DNA of 64,000 nt, from contig CP136508.1 in NCBI GenBank assembly GCA_008011715.2, forward strand, positions 1,736,001 through 1,800,000, in the 5' to 3' direction. Shown piece after piece: positions 8,312 to 16,972 of the stretch. The notes beneath the pieces were generated by a model that saw nothing but the letters and a program-made list of their open reading frames with translations, did no database searches and was not told the origin of the DNA. Source of the stretch: [Empedobacter] haloabium (GTDB lineage: Bacteria > Pseudomonadota > Gammaproteobacteria > Burkholderiales > Burkholderiaceae_D). Every line of letters starts with the position of its first letter. Position 1 is the stretch's first letter. The translations under genes and the position numbers were made by a program.

Positions 8312-8410
8312 TCCGAAAGAAGCGGGATTATAGGATGCCCCGGCCGTCGTTGTCAAATGCTGTTGAGCAAATCCGTTAAGCCGGCGGCATGCTTTGCCCC
8401 GGCTCCGGCA

Positions 8411-9157
8411 TCACTTGCTGCCCAGGCGCTCCTTGGCCGTGCGCGCCGCCGTCGTGTTCGGGTAGTTCTTGACGAGGTCCTGCAGCGTCTTCTTGGCGTT
8501 GTTCACCGCTTTCAGCTCGGTCTGGCAGCTGGCGATGTTCAGCATCGCGTCCGGCGCCTTCGGGCTGTCCGGGTAGTTCTTGATGACCTGCTGCTGGGCC
8601 AGGATGGCGTTCTTGCAGTCGCGCTGCGCGTAATAGGCGTTGCCCAGCCAGTACTGCGCGCCGGCGGCGTAGGCCGAGCCGGGGTATTTACGTACGAAGG
8701 CCTGCAGCGACGTGGCGGCGGCTTCGTAGTTGCCTTCCTTGAACTGCTGCATGGCCGCGTCGTAGGCGTTCTGTTCGCCCTGGTCGACGGAGGCGGTCTT
8801 ACCGTCGATTTCCACCTCGCGCGGCTCCAGCTTGCGCAGGCGCGCGTCCAGGTCGGCATAGAAGTCCTTCTGGCGCTTGGTGGCGATGGTGATCTCGTTT
8901 TCCAGCACTTCCAGCTGGCCGCGCAGGCGGGCGATTTCCTGCATCGTCTGCTCGTGCTGGTTCAGCATGTCGAGCGTGACGCTTTTCTCGGCCTTGGTGT
9001 CGAGGCGGGCATTGATGTCCTTGCTCAGCGCTTCGACCTTGGCACGCAGATCCAGGATGGCGCGGCGCGCTTCGTCGTCGTCGAAGACGCCGGCGGTTGC
9101 ATGCAGGGACAGGCCGGCAAACGCCAGCGCGAGGGCCGTCTTGGCGAATTTCATCAT
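8411..9157 (-). CDS. cpoB: Tol-Pal system protein CpoB (YbgF)
   Basis: A 248-residue periplasmic protein. Residues 1-22 are a signal peptide (ending LHATAG), followed by a coiled coil (about 30-110; ILDLRAKVEALSKDIN and EQTMQEIARLRGQLEVLENE). The C-terminal half has TPR-type repeats (YDAAMQQFKEGNYEAAATSL, AQYWLGNAYYAQRDCKNAI). CpoB links outer-membrane constriction by Tol-Pal to peptidoglycan synthesis by PBP1B during division. It is the last gene of the tol-pal operon, as in most proteobacteria. Two adjacent Met codons are possible starts. Confidence 0.95.
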   Translation of the reverse strand: MMKFAKTALALAFAGLSLHATAGVFDDDEARRAILDLRAKVEALSKDINARLDTKAEKSVTLDMLNQHEQTMQEIARLRGQLEVLENEITIATKRQKDFYADLDARLRKLEPREVEIDGKTASVDQGEQNAYDAAMQQFKEGNYEAAATSLQAFVRKYPGSAYAAGAQYWLGNAYYAQRDCKNAILAQQQVIKNYPDSPKAPDAMLNIASCQTELKAVNNAKKTLQDLVKNYPNTTAARTAKERLGSK

Positions 9158-9251
9158 GTTTCTCTACGCTTTCCAATAAAAAACGGGACAACACGCAGTA
9201 TAGCCGCGCATTGCCCCGTTGTACCCGTGAAAGGGATTTGTGCTGCCGGGA

Positions 9252-9782
9252 TTACTTGTAGACGATGTCCGCACGGCGGTTTTGCGCCCATGCTTCCTCG
9301 TTGTGGCCTTCGGCCTTCGGCTTTTCCTTGCCCAGCGAAACGGCTTCGATCTGGCCTTCCGGTACGCCCAGGGCGGTCATCGCCTTGCGCACGGCTTCGG
9401 CACGCTTCTGGCCCAGTGCCAGGTTGTATTCGGCGCCGCCGCGTTCGTCGGTGTTGCCTTGGATCAGGATCTGGCGGTTGCTGTTCTTGGTCAGGTACTG
9501 CGAGTGGTTTTCCACGACCGGCTTGCCGTCTTCACGCACCACGTAGCTGTCGAAGTCGAAGTAGACGCTGCGGTTGGCCAGCACGCCTTTCGGATCGTCC
9601 AGCGGGTCGATCGACTTGGTTTCCACCGGTGCGACGGTGCGGGTCGGCTCGGCCTGGGCGGTCGGTTCCGCCGGCTTGCTTTCCACTACCGGTGCCGGTT
9701 CGGTCACTTTGACGGGCGACGAGCAAGCAGCGAGCAGGGCTGCGCTGGTGATGATGAAGGCGAGACTTTTTACGTTACGCAT
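9252..9782 (-). CDS. pal: peptidoglycan-associated lipoprotein Pal
   Basis: A 176-residue outer-membrane lipoprotein: lipobox LLAAC with the modified cysteine at residue 20, a proline/alanine-rich linker, then an OmpA-like domain (VYFDFDSYVV; NRQILIQGNTDERGGAEYNLALG; AEAVRKAM). These include the conserved peptidoglycan-contact residues of the OmpA family (N-x-D-E-R-G). It anchors the outer membrane to peptidoglycan and binds TolB. It lies between tolB and cpoB on the same strand. Confidence 0.97.
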   Translation of the reverse strand: MRNVKSLAFIITSAALLAACSSPVKVTEPAPVVESKPAEPTAQAEPTRTVAPVETKSIDPLDDPKGVLANRSVYFDFDSYVVREDGKPVVENHSQYLTKNSNRQILIQGNTDERGGAEYNLALGQKRAEAVRKAMTALGVPEGQIEAVSLGKEKPKAEGHNEEAWAQNRRADIVYK

Positions 9783-9819
9783 GTTATTTCTCCTGGTCGT
9801 TGTGAAAGGTATTGCTGCT

Positions 9820-11091
9820 TTACTTCATGAAAGGACCCCAGGTGGGCTCCTTGATTGCTCCCGCCTGGATCGTCAGGCGTTGCTTGACCCGGCCATCCAC
9901 CGACACGACGGCCAGCGCCTTGCGTCCGCCCGATTCGGTCGAGTACAGGATGTACTTGCCGTTCGGGGCGAAGCTGGGGGCCTGGTCGTTCGTGTTGTCC
10001 GACAGACGTTGCTCCTGGCCGCTGGCCAGATCCATCACATAAAGCTGGAAGTTGCCGGAGCGCCGGGAAATATAGGCCAGCGATTTCCCGTCGGAGGAAA
10101 TGCGCGGGCTGATGTTGTAGCTGCCGCTGAACGTCACGCGTTGGGCATCGCCGCCGTTCACGCTCATGCGGTAGATCTGCGGGCCGCCGCTGCGGTCGCT
10201 GGTGAAGTAGATCGACTGGCCGTCGGCGGAGAACTGCGGCTCCGTATCGATGCCGGTGCTGTTCGATACCCGGCGCAGGCCGCCGCCGGTGGCATTGGCG
10301 ATGTAGATCTGCGTATTGCCCGTCTTCGACAGCGCCACGGCGATCTTGCTGCCGTCCGGCGACCAGGCCGGCGCCGAGTTGCTGCCTTTCTCGTTGGCGA
10401 TCACGGTGCGCTGGCGCGTGACCAGGTTCTGCACGTAGATCACCGGCTTCTTCTGCTCGAACGAGACGTAGGCCACCTTGGTGCCGTCCGGCGACCACGA
10501 TGGCGAGATGATCGGCTCGTTCGACGACAGTGCCAGCTGCACGTTCTCGCCGTCCGCGTCCGCCACTTCCAGGCGGTACGAGCGGCCCTGCTGCGTGACG
10601 TAGGCGATGCGGGTGGCGAAGATGCCGCGTACGCCGGTCAGTTTTTCATACACGTCGTCGGCGATCTTGTGGCCGGCCAGGCGCGTGAACTGCGGCGCGG
10701 CCTGCTGGTCCAGTTGCGACAGCTTGCTGTTCTGCACCGTCGACATCAGCTTGTAACGCACGGCAAACGTGCCGTCCGCCGCTTTCTGCACCGTGCCCAC
10801 GACCACGGCGTCCGCGCCTTTCGATTTCCAGGCCGACAGGTCGACGTTGTTGACGTCGGCAATTGTGCCGGCGTCGATGACCTTGAACGCGCCGGAGCGC
10901 TCCAGGTCGGTCTTGATGACTTTTGAGATCTGCGTCGGCGAGACGGACTCGTCGGCAAACGTCGCCACCGCGACGGGAATCTGGTTGCTGCCCACGCCGG
11001 AAATTTCGACGCGCAGCTGCGCCTGGGCGGACAGGGCGGCCAGCAGGCCGGCGCTCAGTAATACGGTATTGAGTTTTTTCATAGTTCGCAT
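9820..11091 (-). CDS. tolB: Tol-Pal system beta-propeller protein TolB
   Basis: A periplasmic protein of 423 residues from the ATG at 11091, which overlaps the tolA stop as TGATG; 11082 (MKKLNTV) is an alternative start. A signal peptide (ending LSAQA) is followed by the N-terminal alpha/beta domain (IPVAVATFADES), then a six-bladed propeller with repeated WSPDG motifs (ISPSWSPDGTKVAYVSFE, SAPAWSPDGSKIAVAL, EPQFSADGQSIYFTSDRSG). TolB passes the TolA force to Pal. The overlap suggests translational coupling with tolA. Confidence 0.96.
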   Translation of the reverse strand: MRTMKKLNTVLLSAGLLAALSAQAQLRVEISGVGSNQIPVAVATFADESVSPTQISKVIKTDLERSGAFKVIDAGTIADVNNVDLSAWKSKGADAVVVGTVQKAADGTFAVRYKLMSTVQNSKLSQLDQQAAPQFTRLAGHKIADDVYEKLTGVRGIFATRIAYVTQQGRSYRLEVADADGENVQLALSSNEPIISPSWSPDGTKVAYVSFEQKKPVIYVQNLVTRQRTVIANEKGSNSAPAWSPDGSKIAVALSKTGNTQIYIANATGGGLRRVSNSTGIDTEPQFSADGQSIYFTSDRSGGPQIYRMSVNGGDAQRVTFSGSYNISPRISSDGKSLAYISRRSGNFQLYVMDLASGQEQRLSDNTNDQAPSFAPNGKYILYSTESGGRKALAVVSVDGRVKQRLTIQAGAIKEPTWGPFMK

Positions 11092-12044
11092 CAAGGCAAG
11101 TCTTTCAGTTTGAATGCCGCGGTAATCTCCCGCTCCACCGTACCGTCTTTCTTCTTCGGCAGAGGCGACGACTTGGCGATCGCGTTCTCCACGGCGGTAT
11201 CGTAGGCGGGAATGCCGCTGCTCTTGATCTTTCGGACCGAAATAATTTCCCCAGTTGGCAATTGCGTGATCTGGAACTCGGCACTCGGGTTGCCCGGCAC
11301 GTCCTGGCTGCCCGCGTAGCTGATATTGCTCTTGATCTTCGCCGCGACGGCCGCCTTGTAACCGCTGTCCGACTTCGGCGCGGTCGATTTCTCGGCCGTG
11401 CCGGTGCCGCCGGCGGCGGAGCCCAGGATGCGGCGCATTTCCTCGGCGCGCTGCTTCTCCAGCTTGGCGGTCGCTTCGGCGGCGGCCTTCTTCTTCGCCA
11501 GTTCCTTTTTCTTGTCGTCTTCTTTCTTCTTCTCGGCCTGTTCTTTTTCCTCGGCCAGCTTCTGCTTTTCTTCCTCTTCGCGCTTTTTCTTCTCGGCGAG
11601 CTTCTTGTCCTCGAGTTTCTTCTGCTCGAGTTTTTCCTTGCGTTCTTGCTCCAGCTTGCGCTCCCTGGCTTCCTGTTCGGCCGCCAGCTTTTCCGCCTGC
11701 TTCTTCTCGCGCTCCTTCTTCAGCGCGATGTCCGGATCGACCTTCGGCGGCGCCACTTTTTCCGGCGGCGGGGCAGGGGTCGGCGCCGGCGGCGGCGTGC
11801 GCACCGGTTCCGGTTCCGGTTCCGGCTCGGGCGGCGGCGCCTTCGGCGCGGCCTGCTGCGTCGACAGGTCCCACACCTCCGCTTCCACGGCCACCGGCTC
11901 GGAGTTCTGCCAGTTGATCCCGCCCCACAGGAACAGGAACAACAGCGCATGCATGCCGATCGCCAGCGCGAACGCGCGCCCGCCGCTGTCGTGCTTCGGC
12001 ACGCGGTAGGGGCTGCCTTCGGTGAACTGTGTCGCTGTCGTCAT
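11091..12044 (-). CDS. tolA: Tol-Pal energy-transducing protein TolA
   Basis: A 317-residue protein with one N-terminal transmembrane helix (about 25-43), a proline-rich stretch (PPPEPEPEPEP) at about 70-100, a long charged helix rich in K, E and A at about 105-215, and a C-terminal globular domain (YKAAVAAKIKSNISYAGSQ; SSGIPAYDTAVENAIAKSSPLP) of TonB/TolA type. It spans the periplasm and couples TolQR proton-motive force to TolB-Pal. The gene is 4 bp downstream of tolR. Confidence 0.96.
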   Translation of the reverse strand: MTTATQFTEGSPYRVPKHDSGGRAFALAIGMHALLFLFLWGGINWQNSEPVAVEAEVWDLSTQQAAPKAPPPEPEPEPEPVRTPPPAPTPAPPPEKVAPPKVDPDIALKKEREKKQAEKLAAEQEARERKLEQERKEKLEQKKLEDKKLAEKKKREEEEKQKLAEEKEQAEKKKEDDKKKELAKKKAAAEATAKLEKQRAEEMRRILGSAAGGTGTAEKSTAPKSDSGYKAAVAAKIKSNISYAGSQDVPGNPSAEFQITQLPTGEIISVRKIKSSGIPAYDTAVENAIAKSSPLPKKKDGTVEREITAAFKLKDLP

Positions 12045-12048
12045 GCCG

Positions 12049-12489
12049 TCACTTCGTTGCCAGGCCGACCCGCGCGATGCCCATCTTCTTCGCTTCGGAG
12101 ATCAGCTGGATCACGTCGTCGTATTTGCTTTCCTTGTCGCCCGCTATCAAGACCGGGTAGTCGGGATTGTCCTCGTGCAGCGCCTGCAGCTTTTTCACGA
12201 GCGCATCGCGATTGGGCGCCGTTTCCGGCGCATCCGCATTCTTGCCCGCCACGCCGATCGACAGCGCACCATTCGGCTTGATCGTCACCTGGATGTAGGC
12301 ATCGGGCGGCCGCACGGATTTCTCCGCGTGCGGCAGGTCGATCGAGCTGGGGTTGTTCGAGCTGGGCATGACCATGAAGATGATCAGCAGGCACAGCATC
12401 ACGTCGATGTACGGCACGACGTTGATCTCGGACTTGAGCTTGCGCCCGCGTCCGCCGCGCATGCCACCGCTGTTGAAGGAAGAGGCCAT
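12049..12489 (-). CDS. tolR: Tol-Pal proton channel subunit TolR (ExbD family)
   Basis: A 146-residue protein with a cytoplasmic N terminus, one transmembrane helix (INVVPYIDVMLCLLIIFMV, about 26-44) that contains the conserved ion-path aspartate (VPYIDVMLCLL), and a periplasmic domain ending in LISEAKKMGIARVGLAT, the typical ExbD/TolR C terminus. It works with TolQ to energise TolA. Spacing to tolQ is 12 bp. Confidence 0.97.
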   Translation of the reverse strand: MASSFNSGGMRGGRGRKLKSEINVVPYIDVMLCLLIIFMVMPSSNNPSSIDLPHAEKSVRPPDAYIQVTIKPNGALSIGVAGKNADAPETAPNRDALVKKLQALHEDNPDYPVLIAGDKESKYDDVIQLISEAKKMGIARVGLATK

Positions 12490-12501
12490 GCTGGTCTCCC
12501 G

Positions 12502-13194
12502 TTAGCGCGACTGCCGCTGCAGGATGTTGGAGAACTCCTCGACGAAGCTCTCGAAACGGATCGCCAGGCGGTCGATGTCGTGCGAAAAACGGTTGTAGGC
12601 GACAACGGCCGGGATCGCGGCGAACAGGCCGATCGCCGTGGCGATCAGCGCTTCGGCGATGCCGGGGGCAACGGCCGACAGCGTGGCCTGCTGCACGTTG
12701 GCCAGGCCGCGGAACGCGTTCATGATGCCCCACACGGTGCCCAGGAGGCCAATGTACGGCGACACCGAACCGACCGAGGCCAGGAAGGCCAGATGCGATT
12801 CCAGCGCATCCATCTCGCGCTGGAAGGCGGCACGCATGGCGCGGCGGGCGCCGTCCAGGATGGCGCCCATGTCCAGCGTTTCGCGCGAGGCGGACGCGGC
12901 CTGCTTGCCCTTGATGAACTCGCCCATGCCGGCCTCGAAGATGCGCGCCAGCGCGCCGCTGCTGACACGGTTGCTGCTGGCGTTCTGGTACAGCGCGTGC
13001 AGGTTGCCGCCGGCCCAGAAGGTTTTTTCGAAGTCGATCGTCAGGCGGCGCGCGGCGCGCACGTCGAACATTTTCTTGAAGATATAGGTCCAGCTGACAA
13101 GCGAGATGCCAAGCAGCAGCGCCATGATCAGCTGGACGATCAGGTGTGCGTTGGCGATGAGGGCGATAAAGGAAAGATCCTGGGTGGCGTTCAT
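12502..13194 (-). CDS. tolQ: Tol-Pal proton channel subunit TolQ
   Basis: A 230-residue inner-membrane protein with three transmembrane segments: one near residues 12-35 (LIVQLIMALLLGISLVSW), a pair at about 135-205. The family signature VSPYIGLLGTVWGIMNAFRGL and the following LIATAIGLFAAIPAVVAYNRF are present, including the conserved threonine and proline of the proton path. It is the second gene of the tol-pal operon after ybgC. Confidence 0.97.
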   Translation of the reverse strand: MNATQDLSFIALIANAHLIVQLIMALLLGISLVSWTYIFKKMFDVRAARRLTIDFEKTFWAGGNLHALYQNASSNRVSSGALARIFEAGMGEFIKGKQAASASRETLDMGAILDGARRAMRAAFQREMDALESHLAFLASVGSVSPYIGLLGTVWGIMNAFRGLANVQQATLSAVAPGIAEALIATAIGLFAAIPAVVAYNRFSHDIDRLAIRFESFVEEFSNILQRQSR

Positions 13195-13256
13195 TGGGTC
13201 TCGGTCTGGTGGTTCGGTCTGTTTTTAGTCTGGGTCCGGCATCAGCGCGGCGCCGG

Positions 13257-13703
13257 TCACGCGGCCGGCAGCAGGGCGCGCATGCGCGTGGCGGCCGCTT
13301 CCGGCACGGCGCGCGGCCGCAGCGCCGAATCGACGCAGCCGACCTTGACGCGCGCCGTATTGAGGAGGGTCGTGCCGCACCACGCTTCCTGCCGGAACAC
13401 GACGGAAGCACGGCCCAGCTTCTCGATAGTCAACGTTAAGTTTAGTACATCGTCCAGCTTGGCCGGCGCATGATAGTCCGCGCTCACGTTCTTGACGACA
13501 AACATCGCATCGTGCTCGGCCAGCAAGACCTGCTGACCGATGCCGACGGCGCGCAGCCACTCGGTCCGGGCCCGCTCGAAGAATTTGAGGTAGTTTGCGT
13601 AGTAGACGATGCCGCCCGCGTCCGTATCCTCGTAGTAGACACGGACTTCCCAGGTGAACTCTGATGGCATGGTTGAATTGCTAGTGTTATTGGGCAACAT
13701 CAT
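13257..13703 (-). CDS. ybgC: tol-pal-associated acyl-CoA thioesterase YbgC
   Basis: A 148-residue hot-dog fold thioesterase. The 4-hydroxybenzoyl-CoA thioesterase signature VYYEDTDAGGIVYYANYLKF is complete, with the catalytic Asp and the following RARTEWLR helix. It hydrolyses acyl-CoA or acyl-ACP and heads the tol-pal operon as in other proteobacteria. The start is not certain: Met at 13703 or 13700, or at 13670 (MPSEFTWEV), and none has a clear Shine-Dalgarno sequence. The inverted repeat at 13716-13737 just upstream may belong to its promoter. Confidence 0.93.
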   Translation of the reverse strand: MMLPNNTSNSTMPSEFTWEVRVYYEDTDAGGIVYYANYLKFFERARTEWLRAVGIGQQVLLAEHDAMFVVKNVSADYHAPAKLDDVLNLTLTIEKLGRASVVFRQEAWCGTTLLNTARVKVGCVDSALRPRAVPEAAATRMRALLPAA

Positions 13704-13819
13704 ACGTCATTTTTTGAAAACGTTGCCGAAAGTTTTCTATTGCGAAACTGCTCAGGCGGGCATTAAAGCAAATCCCCGCCGCGCACGTGACGGCTGTAAC
13801 AAAGGCTTACGAATGGCGC

Positions 13820-14572
13820 TTATGATGCCGTCCGCTTGATGGCGAACGGCGCGAAGCCCTGGCAGGTCGGCATCAGCTCGATCAGGTTGACGTTCACGTG
13901 CGGCGGCAGCGTGGCGATCCAGTAGGCGGTGGCGGCGATATCTTCCGCGCTCAAAGGCGTCGTGCCTTCGTAGACCTTGGCCGCGGCCGCGTCGTCGCCC
14001 TTGAAGCGCACGTTGGAGAATTCGGTGCCGCCGCACAGGCCCGGCGCCAGGTTGGTGGCGCGCACGCCGGTGCCGACCAGGTCGGCGCGCAGATTGAGCG
14101 TGAACTGTTCGACGAACGCCTTGGTGGCGCCATACACATTGCCGCCCGGGTAGGGGTAGTGGCCGGCGACGGAACCCAGGTTGATGACCAGGCCGCTGTT
14201 GCGGGCCACCATGCCCGGCAGCACGGCGCGCGTCATCGTCACCAGGCCGCTGCAGTTGGTGGCGATCATCGTCTCCCAGTCTTCCAGCACGGCCTCGTGC
14301 GCCGGCTTGATGCCCAGCGCCAGGCCGGCATTATTGATCAGCACGTCGATGTCGCGCCAGCCGGCCGGCAGCGCCGCCAGCGCGGCCTGGATGGCGGCCT
14401 TGTCGGTGACGTCCAGCGGCACCGTGCGCACGTTCGGGCCCAGTTCGAAGGCGAGGGCGTCCAGGCGGTCCTCGCGGCGGCCCGCGATCAATACCTTGTG
14501 GCCGTTGCCGGCGAAAACGCGCGCCATCGCGGCGCCGAAGCCGGCCGTCGCGCCGGTAATGAAGACGATCAT
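13820..14572 (-). CDS. short-chain dehydrogenase, YdfG-like
   Basis: A 250-residue classical SDR from the ATG at 14572 (MIVFITGATAG). The cofactor motif TGATAGFG is at about 6-13 and GRREDRL follows, suggesting NADP. NNAGLALG lies near residue 80 and the catalytic Ser and Tyr-x3-Lys (NVYGATKAF) near 145. The ending matches YdfG, which oxidises L-allo-threonine, serine and 3-hydroxy acids (INLIELMPTCQGFAPF against the family's NVNNIEIMP). The substrate is inferred from family resemblance. It is divergent from glyA. Confidence 0.9.
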   Translation of the reverse strand: MIVFITGATAGFGAAMARVFAGNGHKVLIAGRREDRLDALAFELGPNVRTVPLDVTDKAAIQAALAALPAGWRDIDVLINNAGLALGIKPAHEAVLEDWETMIATNCSGLVTMTRAVLPGMVARNSGLVINLGSVAGHYPYPGGNVYGATKAFVEQFTLNLRADLVGTGVRATNLAPGLCGGTEFSNVRFKGDDAAAAKVYEGTTPLSAEDIAATAYWIATLPPHVNVNLIELMPTCQGFAPFAIKRTAS

Positions 14573-14717
14573 GTGTGCATCCCGTATCAAATGGAGGGGC
14601 AAGGACAGACGACAAACCCGTCGATTGTAGCCGATCCGACAGTATTGTCATGAATTCTCACGGATTCCCACCAGCCACGCCCATCTCCACGGCGAATCTT
14701 GCTTTTTCCTCCACTTC

Positions 14718-14746
14718 TTGCTCTCCGGGAGCACTTCCCCTACAAT
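14718..14746 (+). promoter_or_regulatory. sigma-70-type promoter of glyA
   Basis: TTGCTC (14718-14723) and TACAAT (14741-14746) are separated by exactly 17 bp. The predicted start near 14753 lies just before the riboswitch aptamer. Confidence 0.65.
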
Positions 14747-14760
14747 CCTGACTCCATTTA

Positions 14761-14862
14761 TGTCTCACGTAACTGGCGAAAAGCGGCGCGGTCCCCGGAC
14801 TGGCGCGCGAAGGTGGGGTCCCACCGGGGAACGTGAGATTTCAACAGCCGTTCGCCTGGGCA
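14761..14862 (+). ncRNA. ZTP (pfl) riboswitch in the glyA leader
   Basis: The conserved pfl-motif parts occur in order: TCTCACGT pairing with ACGTGAGA, the AACTGGCG element, the hairpin AGGTGGG/CCCACC followed by GGGGA, and after a short linker CCGnnCGCCTGGGC which forms the pseudoknot. ZTP riboswitches sense the purine intermediate Z nucleotide (ZMP/ZTP) that accumulates when 10-formyl-THF is low, and switch on folate/one-carbon genes. Serine hydroxymethyltransferase is a standard target, so the match of gene and ligand is good. Helix P1 is closed by 8 bp. Confidence 0.85.
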
Positions 14863-14900
14863 GCCACGATGGAAGCGCGCGTTTGCGCGCCCGGGCTGCC
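14856..14900 (+). promoter_or_regulatory. glyA: candidate expression platform of the ZTP riboswitch
   Basis: GGCAGCC (14859-14865) can pair with GGCTGCC (14894-14900), with an inner GCGCGC/GCGCGC stem. This hairpin overlaps the CCTGGGC end of the aptamer, so ligand-bound pseudoknot and hairpin exclude each other. There is no U tract after it, so the mechanism (rho-dependent stop or effect on translation) is not clear. Confidence 0.5.
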
Positions 14901-14958
14901 GACGAAGTGCCGGCGGCGTCATTCGATCCTATCTGCCAGTCCTAATCGGAGTTAAACC

Positions 14959-16206
14959 ATGTTCGCAAAAGATCACACCCTCGCCGCCATCGATCCCGAG
15001 CTGTTCGGCGCCATCCAGAACGAGAACCGCCGCCAGCACGACCACATCGAGCTGATCGCCTCGGAGAACTACACCTCCCCGGCCGTCATGCAGGCGCAGG
15101 GTTCGCAGCTGACCAACAAGTATGCCGAAGGCTACCCGGGCAAGCGCTACTACGGCGGCTGCGAATACGTCGACGTCGTCGAGCAGCTGGCCATCGACCG
15201 TGTCAAGCAGCTGTTCGGCGCGGAAGCGGCCAACGTGCAGCCGAACTCGGGCTCGCAGGCCAACCAGGGCGTGTTCTTCGCCGTGCTGAAGCCGGGCGAC
15301 ACGATCATGGGCATGTCGCTGGCCGAAGGCGGCCACCTGACCCACGGCATGGCGCTGAACATGTCCGGCAAATGGTTCAACGTGGTTTCCTACGGCCTGA
15401 CCGCCGAGGAAGACATCGACTACGACGCGATGGAAAAGCTGGCCCACGAGCACAAGCCGAAGCTGATCGTGGCCGGCGCGTCCGCCTTCTCGAAGAAGAT
15501 CGACTGGGAGCGCTTCGCCAAGGTCGCCAAGGCCATCGGCGCCTACTTCATGGTCGACATGGCCCACTACGCCGGCCTGATCGCCGCCGGCCTGTACCCG
15601 AACCCGGTGCCGCACGCCGACTTCGTCACGTCCACCACGCACAAGTCGCTGCGCGGCCCGCGCGGCGGCATCATCCTGATGAAGGCCGAGCACGAGAAGA
15701 TCATCAACTCGGCCATCTTCCCCGGCATCCAGGGCGGCCCGCTGATGCACGTGATCGCCGGCAAGGCCGTCGCGTTCAAGGAAGCGCTGGGCGAGGACTT
15801 CAAGGCCTACCAGGCGCAAGTGATCAAGAACGCCGACGTGCTGGCCAAAACGCTGATCAAGCGTGGCCTGCGCATCGTTTCCGGCGGCACCGAGTCGCAC
15901 GTGTTCCTGGTCGACCTGCGCGCCAAGAACCTGACCGGCAAGGAAGCCGAGGCGATCCTGGGCAGCGCCCACATCACCTGCAACAAGAACGGCATTCCGA
16001 ACGACCCGCAGAAGCCGTTCGTCACGTCCGGCATCCGCCTGGGCAGCCCGGCCATGACGACGCGCGGCTTCAAGGAAGCGGAAGCCGAGGAAGTGGGCAA
16101 CCTGATCGCCGACGTGCTGGACAACCCGCACGACGCCGCCACCATCGAGCGTGTCAAGGCCGCCGTCAAGGTGCTGGCCGACAAATATCCGGTCTACGCG
16201 GCCTGA
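14959..16206 (+). CDS. glyA: serine hydroxymethyltransferase
   Basis: A 415-residue PLP enzyme of normal length. It interconverts serine and glycine with tetrahydrofolate, supplying 5,10-methylene-THF. Visible landmarks: [13 protein letters not shown] (about 35-47), the YYGGCEYVD substrate region, and the PLP-lysine motif [13 protein letters not shown] with Lys229. GGAG lies 8 bases before ATG. The gene has its own promoter and ZTP riboswitch, and a strong terminator follows at 16264-16295, although nrdR begins close behind. Confidence 0.98.
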   Translation: MFAKDHTLAAIDPELFGAIQNENRRQHDHIELIASENYTSPAVMQAQGSQLTNKYAEGYPGKRYYGGCEYVDVVEQLAIDRVKQLFGAEAANVQPNSGSQANQGVFFAVLKPGDTIMGMSLAEGGHLTHGMALNMSGKWFNVVSYGLTAEEDIDYDAMEKLAHEHKPKLIVAGASAFSKKIDWERFAKVAKAIGAYFMVDMAHYAGLIAAGLYPNPVPHADFVTSTTHKSLRGPRGGIILMKAEHEKIINSAIFPGIQGGPLMHVIAGKAVAFKEALGEDFKAYQAQVIKNADVLAKTLIKRGLRIVSGGTESHVFLVDLRAKNLTGKEAEAILGSAHITCNKNGIPNDPQKPFVTSGIRLGSPAMTTRGFKEAEAEEVGNLIADVLDNPHDAATIERVKAAVKVLADKYPVYAA

Positions 16207-16263
16207 TCAGCGGTTCGAAATACGGTCAGGCTTTACGGGCCTGACCGGGGTTGTTACCATGCG

Positions 16264-16295
16264 AGCGCCGGACTGCGAGGTCCGGCGCTTTTTTA
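16264..16295 (+). terminator. rho-independent terminator after glyA
   Basis: A 10-bp stem (AGCGCCGGAC / GTCCGGCGCT), 6-base loop and a run of T. A second smaller hairpin (GGTCAGGC...GCCTGACC) precedes it at about 16223-16245. Confidence 0.9.
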
Positions 16296-16315
16296 TCCCT
16301 TGATTTGCTCTGTCC

Positions 16316-16786
16316 ATGAAATGTCCGTTCTGCCAGCACGATGAAATCCACGTCCTCGATACCCGTGTATCGGAGGAGGGGGACGCCATCAAGCGCCGCC
16401 GGCGCTGCGGCAAATGCGACAAGCGCTTCACCACGTATGAGCGGATCGAACTTTCGATGCCCTTCGTGGTCAAGAAGAATGGCAGCCGCACCGAATTCTC
16501 GGAAGCCAAGCTGCGCGACAGCCTGATGCTGGCGCTGCGCAAGCGGCCGGTGGCGGCCGCGTCCGTCGACCTGGCGGTGCAGTCGATCACGGAAAAGCTG
16601 CTGACCAGCGGCAAGCGCGAAGTCGAGTCGAACCATATCGGCGAGCTCGTCATGCAGGAATTGAAGCGGCTGGACAAGGTCGCCTACATCCGCTTCGCCT
16701 CCGTCTACAAGAACTTCGAAGACCTGGCCGAGTTTCAGGACGCCATCGAGGAAGCGGGGCAAGAGCGCAAGCCGCGCGCCGACTGA
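16316..16786 (+). CDS. nrdR: transcriptional repressor NrdR
   Basis: A 156-residue repressor of ribonucleotide reductase genes. The N-terminal zinc ribbon has Cys3, Cys6, Cys31 and Cys34 (MKCPFCQ ... RRRRCGKC). The ATP-cone domain follows ([20 protein letters not shown], then [12 protein letters not shown]). It binds ATP/dATP and NrdR boxes. It sits directly after glyA, as in many Burkholderiales, but beyond the glyA terminator, so it may have its own promoter in the short gap. Confidence 0.97.
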   Translation: MKCPFCQHDEIHVLDTRVSEEGDAIKRRRRCGKCDKRFTTYERIELSMPFVVKKNGSRTEFSEAKLRDSLMLALRKRPVAAASVDLAVQSITEKLLTSGKREVESNHIGELVMQELKRLDKVAYIRFASVYKNFEDLAEFQDAIEEAGQERKPRAD

Positions 16787-16801
16787 GTTACGCCGAGTGA
16801 C

Positions 16802-16828
16802 GGGGTCGGACCCGTCGGGTCCGACCCC
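16802..16828. repeat. REP-like palindrome, GGGTCGGACCC type
   Basis: An inverted repeat with 12-bp arms (GGGGTCGGACCC and complement) and a 3-base loop. It belongs to a set of similar intergenic palindromes in this window (23977, 42588, 44981). It may also end nrdR transcription. Confidence 0.6.
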
Positions 16829-16972
16829 AGCTTTCCGGCGATCCGGCTTTTCGCTCTACGCAATCCCGCTGCGCAACTTCCACTCGGAAATTCTCGCCAT
16901 AAACAGCTCATCCTTGAGATAACTCAACCGTTGACCGGCATCGTCGCCTAACTTGTCAGCGGGAGGTGCGTC

